A program made the translations under genes and the position numbers. A stretch of DNA of 64,000 nt from contig JAULBX010007329.1 of NCBI GenBank assembly GCA_032358255.1, forward strand, positions 57,902 through 121,901, written 5' to 3'. Source of the DNA: Heterotrichella gracilis (taxonomy: Eukaryota > Sar > Xanthophyceae > Tribonematales > Xanthonemataceae). Shown in pieces: positions 36,801 through 64,000 of the stretch (the stretch's first letter is position 1; each line of letters begins with the position of its first letter). The notes below the pieces were generated by a model. That model saw nothing but the letters and a program-made list of their open reading frames with translations. It did not search any database and had not been told where the DNA came from.

Positions 36801-37219
36801 TTCCTCTAATTTCCTCTTTCCCCCCCTGCAGCTCAGAGCGGCGACTCGGCGAGCTGAGCGCCGAGTCCGAGTCGGCCGACGCCGTGGTCAATGTTAATGC
36901 CATTGCCGGCGATGGCGGCGGCGATCCCGATGTCGATGGGGATGGCCTGGATCCCGATGCCGACGGCGGGGATATGGGTGGGGACGCCCGGGGCCGTTTG
37001 GGGCGCAAGCGGCGGGGGCGCAAGCGGCGCGGGGGAAACATGCAGCGGCGGCGCAGGGGGGGTAAGCGGGGACCGGGGGGCAAGAGGCGGCGGGGGGAGG
37101 TGGCGGAGGGGGAGGGGGAGGTGGAGCCTCTCGAGGAGGGTGGTGGTGGTGGTGGTGGTGTGGGGAGAGAGGGGAGGAAGCAGCGGCGCAAGAGGCGCAA
37201 GCGTGCGCCTATAGGCTAG
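30851..37219 (+). CDS. Secreted alpha/beta hydrolase with acidic/basic C-terminal tail
   Basis: Exons 30851-30964, 31397-31529, 32333-32472, 32872-33009, 33484-33621, 34190-34353, 35029-35138, 35949-36069 and 36832-37219 join in phase to 481 residues. Exon 1 is a signal peptide (cleavage probably after PALSA). The fold is marked by FLAHG (59-63, oxyanion strand-loop) and the nucleophile elbow GASSGG (Ser about 154). RDHPESVLVAHGAF near 339-352 supplies candidate catalytic histidines (341 or 349). From about 354 comes a tail unlike the domain: Asp/Gly-rich, then Arg/Lys-rich (GRKRRGRKRRGG), a Glu/Gly run and QRRKRRKRAPIG. If the donor at 36070 is not used, translation stops at 36098-36100 (...TYGHMHTTAY), giving a 362-residue form without the tail. 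Substrate is unknown. Echoes of several exons fill the introns. Confidence 0.88.
31191..31920 (+). repeat. Echoes of both edges of hydrolase exon 2
   Basis: Upstream of the functional exon (31397-31529), about 31191-31245 copies its 5' part (PIDGR..MYEKPAGE). Downstream, about 31590-31614, 31655-31722 and 31890-31912 copy its 3' part (LAHGCSHAGTDFWDASDACPQCL or just the last codons). CCCTAAACC words separate the units. Confidence 0.9.
31993..32290 (+). repeat. Three echoes of the 5' part of hydrolase exon 3
   Basis: Fragments at about 31993-32020, 32145-32182 and 32237-32288 copy GLPEEKRIVQRLLARGYVP. The third keeps 16 codons in frame with its own acceptor. All lie upstream of the functional exon at 32333. 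Confidence 0.88.
32580..32680 (+). repeat. Echo of the 3' part of hydrolase exon 3
   Basis: The segment repeats codons for VPLAISSADRAGTRCWDIQIPLSD with several substitutions, about 110 bp downstream of the functional donor. Confidence 0.88.
32687..32787. repeat. Cluster of overlapping perfect inverted repeats
   Basis: Four hairpins overlap or abut: CATCATCCA/TGGATGATG (32687-32710); TGGTGGTGGAT/ATCCACCACCA (32696-32721); CAGGTGGTGGATTC/GAATCCACCACCTG with a 4-nt loop (32726-32757); and CACAGGGA/TCCCTGTG (about 32762-32787). They lie in hydrolase intron 3 directly after an exon echo. Confidence 0.9.
33058..33128 (+). repeat. Echo of the 3' part of hydrolase exon 4
   Basis: The segment repeats codons for SGGYLVMALPFAIHLDGVCPQ and the GTAGGG donor. 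The start (SLGGYLVMAPP) is altered. It lies 50 bp downstream of the functional exon. Confidence 0.9.
33210..33237. repeat. Hairpin with 10-bp arms in hydrolase intron 4
   Basis: TCCACTGGAT, an 8-nt loop, ATCCAGTGGA. It stands in a part of the intron (33180-33420) that shows no exon echo. Confidence 0.8.
33788..34045 (+). repeat. Two echoes of the 5' part of hydrolase exon 6
   Basis: Fragments at about 33790-33842 and 33976-34035 copy SIPVAEIEVRPLGINATYL, each with an acceptor-like AG. The first is more diverged. Both lie upstream of functional exon 6 (34190). Confidence 0.88.
34515..34567. repeat. AAATAAT-type microsatellite
   Basis: A run of AAATA/AATAAT words in hydrolase intron 6, clearly AT-rich against the GC-rich surroundings. 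Confidence 0.85.
34733..34970 (+). repeat. Two echoes of the 5' part of hydrolase exon 7
   Basis: Fragments near 34740-34795 and 34918-34968 copy R(G/A)VATYWQTMIKDIVPP with a preceding AG. CCCTAAACCCTAAACCCTAA words lie between them. The functional exon starts at 35029. Confidence 0.92.
35190..35850 (+). repeat. Six or more echoes of the 3' part of hydrolase exon 7
   Basis: GTCAGCCTG(A/G)TTGC..ATG units at about 35250, 35365, 35487 and 35586 copy ISLVADGSAIFEELNVAYA and the A/GTGCGT donor. Shorter donor-edge remnants lie near 35195 and 35695. Most units begin right after CCCTAAACCCTAG. The last unit (35768-35840) fuses an exon 7 fragment to a piece resembling exon 8 (GDLKIVERDHP). Confidence 0.9.
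36070..36640 (+). repeat. ~185-bp tandem array of the 3' edge of hydrolase exon 8
   Basis: The block TTGGCCCACGGCGCCTTC.CGTA.GGCCACATGCACAC.ACGGC plus about 100 bp of intron recurs near 36228, 36418 and 36592 after the functional edge at 36050. Divergence increases with distance. Confidence 0.9.
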
Positions 37220-38861
37220 ACCTGGTGCGATAGGAAGAGATAGTGTCTACAGGGGCGCCGCCACCAGACACCTTACCCAGGGCAACGCCACACCCTATCC
37301 CCAGGCAGCTTCCTCGCTGGTACAGAACCCACGACTGTAGCAGTGCAGTTTCCAGTGTGTGGTGTGGCGTGCATTTTTTGGGCCTGTGTATGGTGTGCCT
37401 TGCCGAACCCTTGGGTCCCAAGGGTTCCAGTGCATCTCTAGTGAGGAAGCTGCTCCTGCAGTGGGGAGACACCCTAGGTACCAGGCAGTGCCATGTCTAG
37501 TGTTGATGTGGCGGTATTATTTTGTCGCAAGAAAACCCTGAACCCTATACACATCCCAACCCTAAACCCTAAGCACGCCCCACTCAGCTGCATTGCGGTA
37601 ATGCAAAGGGGCCACCTTTACAGCGACGTGTGTGGTGCACCCAAAAGACCCTGCCATTGTGCACCAGGGGGGAAATAGAGAGCGTTAGGCTTAGCATTAG
37701 GCATTGCCAAGCCCTATTTTTGTTTGCCTGGATGGCGATGTTTAGGCTGGTAAGTTGGAGCCTGAGGTGTGGGTAGCACTGCAGCTGTCCTGGGTGCTTG
37801 GTTTCTGTGGTTCTGTTTGCGTAATAATAGCACCCTGTCGGGGCGTCCCAGTGCAACCTTCTTGTCGTGTTGCCCTAATTTTGCACCTTTTTTCCATGCT
37901 ACCATTATGGATAGTAGTAGTAGTACTGCAACGTTGTGGTCCTTTTGCAATTCAGGGGGCTAGGGTCACATCTGCGAGTCTCGCAGCATGGGCTGCTTGA
38001 CACTGTGTGCAGTACCCTTGGGTGTGGCAAGCTGCTAAGCTTGGCAACGTGACCATTTTCAACGTGCGTGTGCAGTTATGCAGCAAGCTTTTTGCAAGCT
38101 CGGCGAGCTATCGTGAACTCCTAAATTAGGGATTAGGGTTGTGAGGCAGAGAACTGTTCTAAGGTGCCACCACTGGTGTAAATTTACTTGTATTATTTCT
38201 GTATGACATCATGATGCAGCTGGCCTCCGCCCTACCACTGTGGGACATATGCATGCAAGGGACATGACAGGACGTTGCACATTTGGGAGGCAAATTGCCA
38301 AGCATTGAACGGTTGGCAGGGATTATCACCTGTTGATGGTCATTAACCATCAGGTGCGATACTTCCCGTTATTTAGGGTGGAACCCAGGATCCAGCTTCC
38401 CAAATGAGACTAGTACAACCTTGCTGTCCTTTGCCATGCAAGTTGGGGAGGCATTGCCCTTGGGACGTCGAAAAGTTCGGGGATAGCACAGCCATAAACC
38501 GACCCCAGGACATCACAATAATATTCCCTCCCCGTTTTCTCCAACCATGTACACGTCTCACCCAAAGGCAAGGTGCTTTCAACACTGGCTTTGTTCGACA
38601 ACAAGTTCTTGAGGCCGTGTAGCGATAGCGCTGCAAGTAGTTGAAGGATAGGTAGCAAAGGAAAACCCTCCACAATCCTGTACTAACGCTAGGTCAGGCC
38701 TGGGTCACTCCTTACGTTGCACTGCAAGACAGCCCAGTTGAAAGCGTGAGTGGTGTGGGTAAGGTTTGCTCAAGTCCGAACTCTTCACACACCACCATGT
38801 CAACACGACTTTCACCAATCTCCAGTTGTAGCTGACGTCGTGAGGGAGGGCTGGTGGTGCG
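37220..38861. other. Intergenic stretch, 3' flank of the hydrolase and promoter side of CHD1
   Basis: No gene is supportable. Short frames lack bias, and two telomere-like words occur (around 37539-37572). The last few hundred bases should contain the CHD1 promoter; no clear core element was seen. Confidence 0.5.
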
Positions 38862-59191
<20,330 letters not shown>

Positions 59192-60131
59192 CAGGGGTGT
59201 GTGGGGGCGAGCATGTGGGGAGGGACGTAAAGGTCTGGCTGTGGATATGCTTGGTGCAGAGTATAGTAGGGTATAGGTATCCTTGTAGAGGTCACGACTT
59301 CACACCTGCCCCGCACCAGTAGGGTTTCCTGTAGGGTTTTCTGTAGGCGGCGTCCTGCCAAGATTGCTGTAGGTTTACTGGGGGCTGTCGTTGACCTTTC
59401 TCCACTCTCGAGGTAAATTCTTGTGTTACATCATGATGCTGCAATGGCTCCATGTGTTGTTCATAGATGAGTACCACGGTAAGGATGGTCGAAGCCCTGC
59501 AGTTGTGTGCTGGACCCTAGACCCTAGACCCTAGACCCTAGACCCTAAACCCTAGACCCTAGACGTTAAGTTAGACAGACACACACGATGAGAGCTGTAT
59601 TCTTGGGGCAGACTGGGCTACCTGTATTATATTAGAAAGCACGACGGGCGGAACGGTTGTTTGCTTGACAGGGGTTGGAAAGCCGCTTTGTGTTGTTGCA
59701 CGCCGCCCCTCCCCCTTCAAAATATGCCTATTTACATGTCCCAAGTTGTAAGGGATACGGCAAGTCAAGTTATTGACAAGCTGCCCTTGTGCCATTTCAA
59801 GGTCGTTTCAGAAGCACTGGCAGCATTTCTGAACGGACCTGGTTCAAAGCCGGTTTATATCGTTTTGAAAGTTGGTCAACTTTGTGCGAATGCGCTACCT
59901 TACCCTTGTAGAGGTTGGCTTGCTCCAGTGTTTGTACATCTACAGAGATGTTCACAGTTGTCCTCCCGAAGGTTGTTAGGCAATTAGTAGGTAATACCGG
60001 CCCACTTAAGACGGGTTTTCTGGCCACTCCATCCACTTATGCCAGTTGTTGAGCACGTGGCACTGTGGGAGTATAAGCGCAATTAATATGCTGCCGACCA
60101 TCGGAAAGTGAAATGGTCTCTCATCGACGAA
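59192..60131. other. Intergenic stretch, 3' flank of CHD1
   Basis: Contains a telomere-like array (59513-59564) and a possible algal TGTAA poly(A) signal near 59746. No coding sequence was recognised. Confidence 0.45.
59513..59564. repeat. Interstitial telomere-variant array (CCCTAGA)n
   Basis: Seven consecutive heptamers GACCCTA with one canonical CCCTAAA inside. It is the longest run of telomere-like heptamers I found and lies outside genes. Confidence 0.93.
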
Positions 60132-60203
60132 GTCGGTGTAGTTTAGTGGTTAGAACACTGCGTTGTGGCCGCAGAGACCTGGGCTCGACTCCCAGCACCG
60201 ACA
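60132..60203 (+). tRNA. tRNA-His (anticodon GTG), no intron
   Basis: The 72 nt fold as a full cloverleaf: acceptor GTCGGTG/CACCGAC, D arm GTTT/GAAC, anticodon stem CTGCG/CGCAG with loop TTGTGGC (anticodon GTG), T arm CTGGG/CCCAG with loop CTCGACT, discriminator A. It closely resembles plant nuclear tRNA-His. The base at -1 is A, so the G-1 of mature tRNA-His would be added after transcription, as usual in eukaryotes. CCA happens to follow in the genome (60204-60206). Confidence 0.97.
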
Positions 60204-60206
60204 CCA

Positions 60207-60224
60207 TATTTTGCCCTTTTTTGC
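60207..60224 (+). terminator. RNA polymerase III T-run terminators after tRNA-His
   Basis: TTTT begins four bases after the tRNA, and a TTTTTT run follows within 20 bp. This is the normal pol III stop signal. Confidence 0.8.
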
Positions 60225-61220
60225 CTATCACCACAGTATCTTTTTTGCTCTCCACTCGCTGTTTGTTGCTTCAACCACTCCTTTCGTTGCGTATAGTGTG
60301 GTATGTTCCCAATACTGTGTAGCCTGCATCTCGCACCCGCGTCGATGGGACATGCCGTTGCGCATGGGTGTCATGCCTTCTGTTCTATCACCTTCGTGAC
60401 AAGGGCCGGTGGTGTGCCTTACCAAGCAAACAACAATAACCTAATAAGCTAGTACTTTGAATGAGTGTTGGCTCCCTGGTGCGAGTGCGGGTGTCCAGGC
60501 TGTCGACATTGCAATGGTTTGCCTGTAGGCATCAGGGCTGGGGTTGTGTCTACAAGGTTAGCGGCATAAAAGGCTAGAAAGGCAAGTCTGTACGGTTTGT
60601 GTTTGTGGCTAGAAACCTCCAACGTGAGCGCCCAAGTGCTGATGGGCTATGTCTGGGCTATACTTTGCAAGGAGAAACGTGGCAGCCGAAAAAAGAAAGT
60701 TGCACTCAAACCACTAAACAGGAGACAAAGAACGTCTGCTCGCTTTTCAAAGGTGCTGAAGCAAGTCAGGCGGATTACATGGGGAAAAGGCATCAGGTCT
60801 TGTGGTGATAAATATAGCTGGCACACTAGGCAGTAATGAACAACACTGCCATAGCTGGCACACTAGGCAGCAATGAACAACACCAGCGTATATGTATACA
60901 ACACCAGCTGACCTGCGCTGGCTCCAGCATAGGGCTGTGTCAAGTATATCAGCCACGCGCACCCAGATCGTGAAGGCCCTTAGGGCACCCATGGTGGGGT
61001 CATCGGGTCTTTCCGGGCAGCTTTTCCATAACCACTTTGGCGAGAACCACAACTGCGGGTCCCCAACTGCAGCCAGGCAGGGTACTGGCAGCCTCCCAAA
61101 CCGCAAAGCTGTGGCAGGCTCACTGCTGGGTTGTGCGGTGTAGGGTTTAGTCACGCTTGCTAGGCACTGCCTGGTGTCTCTAGGGCAGGCAGCGTCCTTC
61201 CGGAAACCCTAGGGGGTTGC
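60225..61220. other. Intergenic stretch between tRNA-His and the - CRAL-TRIO gene
   Basis: No supportable gene. A short direct repeat (ATAGCTGGCACACTAGGCAG.AATGAACAACAC) occurs twice at about 60816-60885. Confidence 0.5.
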
Positions 61221-63983
61221 CTAGGGTAATCCCGCGTCGTAGTCCCACACGTGCTGGGGTATGTGGGCCTTGAGGGCATCGGGGAACATACCCCACAGCT
61301 GGGCGATCCTGCAAGGGGAGGTTGATTTTAGGGTTTAGGGTTTAGGGAGCCACCTCAAATCCCCCACAGCTGGGGGATCCTGCAGGGGGCAGCCAACTGG
61401 TCAAGGCGTGTTGGACGGGGAAGTGCCACCCACACCAGGCACACCCCACAACCCACCCTCTCCACACCGCCTTCTCCACACCATACACCGCACACCACAT
61501 GCCCCCAGACCCACCTGTCAAAGTAGTCCACGCCCCCATACACCGCCGGCTCATGCAGCGCAAGCACCCACGCCCACGCCTTGAGCCTTGCGGTGGGGTG
61601 CAACGCCCGCACCCCCCGCAGCCGGGAGCGGTGCCCGGGGGCTAGCGCCGCGTGCAGTTCGGCGAACCACACCGCAGAGGGTAGGAGGGTCATTGGGGCG
61701 TGGGCGTGCAGGTAGAGGATGGTGAAGCTGGCCCCCTTGGGCACCTGCTCCATCTCCTGTGAGAGAGGTGCAGGTTTAGGGTTTACTTTAGGGTTTAGGG
61801 TTTACTTTAGGGCTCTGTGTGTTTGCAGGTAGAGGATGGAGAAGTGGGCCCCCTTGGGGACTTGCTCCGTCTCCTGTGAGAGGGGCCCAAGGGGGTTGCT
61901 TAGAGTTACTTCGGCAGCACTCGTGGGTTTCTGGGGGTTGGGAGTAGGGCGTAGGGAATTTTGGCGCGCAAGCTCAGCAACCGCCATGAAGGAGGATCAC
62001 GGGCGCGTACGCATGCAGGCCCACCCACCAAATTGCAACATCACTTCAAGCACCACCAAAAGCACCACCCACCACCCACCTGCACAATGTGTAGCAGCAG
62101 GTCTTCTTGGCGCAGGGCCTGCCCCCGGTAGTGGCCACCCACCACCAGCACCACCACACTGCCGCTGGCGTCAACCACATCCGGAAGCACCTGTGGAGAA
62201 GAAGGGGAGTGGAAGGGGTGGGTGGGTGCGAGGGGGTCAAACCATGCTAGTAGGGGGAATATGGCTAGACCGAGGTGTGCGATGCATTGTGCCATGGCCT
62301 CGCAATGCAATGGAGTAGGGAGTGGGGATATGCCGTGGACGATGTGGCACCACCACCACCACCCACCCTCACATGCTCCAGCAGGCCGCGCCACGCCTCC
62401 TCCAGTGGCCACCACCACCACAACCACGACCACCACAACCACCACAACCACAACCACCACAACCACCACAACCATCACCGCACCACCACCCACCTGCACC
62501 ACGCGCATCTCCCTCACATGCTCCAGGTTGCGAGAGGCAGACACAGCCAGGCACTGCTGGCGCCACGCCTCCTCCAGTGTCCGCCCCGGCCGCCGCCTGA
62601 GTCGCTGGGTGTCGGGTGATGGCAGGGGGGTGGTGAGGTCGGGGGCGCGGCTGCGGGGCCTGGAGGGGAGAGGGGAGGCGGAAATGAGGATTGGATGTGC
62701 TGCTGCTGCCTGCGTGTATGTGCACTTGCACACAAACCCCTCCAGCAATGCCTGGCCAGCACCCATCCCTGTCCACCCACTCCCAGGCAACGGAAGCTCC
62801 CATTGCCATCCCAACTGATGAAAGGCAGCTGCATGCACATACTCCCCTTGACACCAACGGGCACACACTCACACACCCTCTCGATGCCCAGCGGCCTTGC
62901 CCTGAAATTCAACATGAAAGCAGATACCAATCACCCACCTGCTGCTTGATCCCCGGCCATGCATGCTGCCATTGCCATTTCCATTGCCACCCCCACTCCC
63001 GCTGGTGCTGGGCAGCGCCCCCCCTGCGCCTGTGTCGAACCAGTGGCGCACATCTGGGAGCCAGCCCTGTGTGGGGAGGAAATGGGGCTGATGTTTCAGC
63101 CAGCTTAGGGTTTAGGTTTTAGGGTTTACACCTTTGGGAGCCAGACCAGTGTCGAACCAGTAGTGCACATCTGGGAGCCAGCCCTGCGTGCACGGGAGAG
63201 GAGTGTTAGCTAGTAGCTTAGGGTTTAGGGTTTAGGGTTTACACCTTTGGGAGCCAGACCAGTGTCGAACCAGTGGCGCACATCCGCGAGACAGCCCTGT
63301 GTGCACGGGGGCGTAGTGTTAGCTAGTAGCTTAGGGTCTAGGGTTTAGGGTTTACATCTTTGGGAGCCAGACCAGTGTCGCACCAGTGGCGCACATCCGC
63401 GAGACAGCCCTGTGTGCACGGGGGCGTAGTGTTAGCTAGTAGCTTAGGGTCTAGGGTTTAGGGTTTACATCTTTGGGAGCCAGACGAGAGTCGACCCAGT
63501 GGCGCACATCCGGGAGCCAGCCCTGTGTGGTGGGGCCGCGGCGTCACGTACGATTCTGGCGTTGTAAATGTATTCCTTTCTATTCTTTCCATTGTTATTT
63601 TATGCAAGCAGGGACTCGATCAGCCTTGCACAGGGACCAGACTACCCACGAAACCATAGGGCAGGGTTAGCCGTGGGGGGAGTGGCTTCATAGCCGGACC
63701 ACATGCTGCCAACCTAAACCACATGTTTTGAACCCTCATCCCAAACCCTGCACTCTGCTTTTCCAGCTCGCCATGCTAGTGAATCACACCTTGTTTCCCC
63801 CTCCGCTGCTGCTGCCGCTGCTCCCGGGGCGCTGTGAGGGCCCCGGTGCGGATGGCCCGGGGGCGTAATCGGGGGTGGGGGGGCTCCAGGGCCTGTCTAC
63901 ACCCTGCTCTGGCCGTGCGGTAATATGTATTTTCCGGTCCAGGGTTTCGGCTGTGCGTGGCTGCAGGGGGGTTGGCTTCACAT
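61221..63983 (-). CDS. CRAL-TRIO/BCH-domain protein, 3' six exons (5' part outside window)
   Basis: Minus-strand exons 63983-63790, 63066-62939, 62659-62494, 62190-62080, 61756-61515 and 61308-61221 join in phase and end in TAG. The first two encode low-complexity Pro/Ser/Gly sequence with WLPDVRHWFDTG. The third has TLEEAWRQQCLAVSASRNL. The last three form the domain: VLPDVVDASGSVVVLVVGGHY, FTILYLHAHAPMTLLPSAVWF, LRGVRALHPTARLKAWAWVL and VDYFDRIAQLW. This follows the CRAL-TRIO_2 (BCH) pattern seen in GDAP2, BNIP2 and ARHGAP1/8 (xVYxH..., L...YVVHPT.WLK). Such domains bind lipids or small-GTPase regulators. The N-terminal partner domain, a macro domain in GDAP2, would lie to the right and cannot be checked. 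Confidence 0.85.
61345..61390 (-). repeat. Echo of the 5' part of the last CRAL-TRIO exon
   Basis: CCCCACAGCTGGG.GATCCTGCA copies the start and acceptor of exon 61308-61221, upstream on the minus strand and beside TTTAGGGTTTAGGG. Confidence 0.85.
61815..61880 (-). repeat. Echo of the 5' part of exon 61756-61515
   Basis: The segment copies codons for (E)MEQVPKGASFTILYL with its acceptor (TCTCCTGTGAGAG), preceded by repeated TTTAGGGTTTACTTTAGGG. It lies upstream of the functional exon on the minus strand. Confidence 0.9.
62358..62412 (-). repeat. Echo of part of exon 62659-62494
   Basis: CTCACATGCTCCAG joined to GCGCCACGCCTCCTCCAGTG copies two parts of the exon (SNLEHVRE and TLEEAWRQ) with the middle deleted. 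It lies downstream on the minus strand, followed by a CCACCACAA microsatellite (62413-62480). Confidence 0.88.
63124..63530 (-). repeat. Four-copy ~115-bp array echoing exon 63066-62939
   Basis: Units beginning near 63131, 63246, 63359 and 63474 contain GTGTCG.ACCAGT.G(C/T)GCACATC.G.GAG.CAGCCCTG (codons for GWLPDVRHWFDTG plus acceptor) and a linker TTAGCTAGTAGCTTAGGGT.TAGGGTTTAGGGTTTACA. All lie upstream of the functional exon on the minus strand. Confidence 0.93.
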
Positions 63984-64000
63984 CTGGGGGGAGGAGTGGG

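Overview
This is nuclear DNA of a green alga, most probably a chlamydomonadalean chlorophyte. I infer this from a gametolysin-type (M11) metalloprotease fused to a Ser-Pro/Lys-Pro-rich region, a second hydroxyproline-rich wall-type protein, a plastid bL31 ribosomal protein with a transit peptide, GC-rich coding sequence, many short GT-AG introns and Arabidopsis-type telomere-like words (CCCTAAA/TTTAGGG) scattered through introns. I cannot name the species. All exon coordinates were worked out by hand from splice signals and reading-phase agreement. Every complete multi-exon model (M11 protease, bL31, RING ligase, hydrolase, CHD1) closes in frame from ATG to stop.

Layout, left to right: (1) 133-333, last exon of an unrecognised + gene. 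(2) 3155-3790, secreted Lys/Pro-rich protein, +. (3) 6566-10978, M11 metalloprotease, +, 8 exons. (4) 13071-14294, plastid bL31, -, 3 exons, head to head with (5) 15061-19388, a LOG2/MGRN1-like RING E3 ligase, +, 8 exons. (6) 21242-24782, an unrecognised multi-exon gene with hydrophobic segments and a Gly-rich tail, -. (7) 27165-28356, 3' exons of a root-cap-like protein, -. (8) 30851-37219, secreted alpha/beta hydrolase, +, 9 exons, with an acidic/basic C-terminal tail. (9) 38862-59191, CHD1-type chromatin remodeller, +, 30 exons, 1713 codons. (10) 60132-60203, tRNA-His(GTG), +. (11) 61221-63983, 3' part of a CRAL-TRIO/BCH-domain gene, -, running off the right end.

The genes are unrelated housekeeping or cell-wall genes, not an operon or pathway cluster. 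The striking feature is shared by all of them: most introns, and several 3' flanks, contain decayed partial copies ('echoes') of the neighbouring exon. These follow one geometric rule: copies of an exon's 5' part lie upstream of the functional exon, and copies of its 3' part lie downstream. Echo units usually carry a bit of adjoining intron and a telomere-like word. They range from about 97% identical pairs to barely recognisable remnants. A few differ from the functional exon almost only at synonymous sites. This exon-edge duplication process, and its possible link to intronic telomere-like motifs, is the candidate undescribed system here. A possible MITE with an 11-bp target-site duplication sits in a CHD1 intron.
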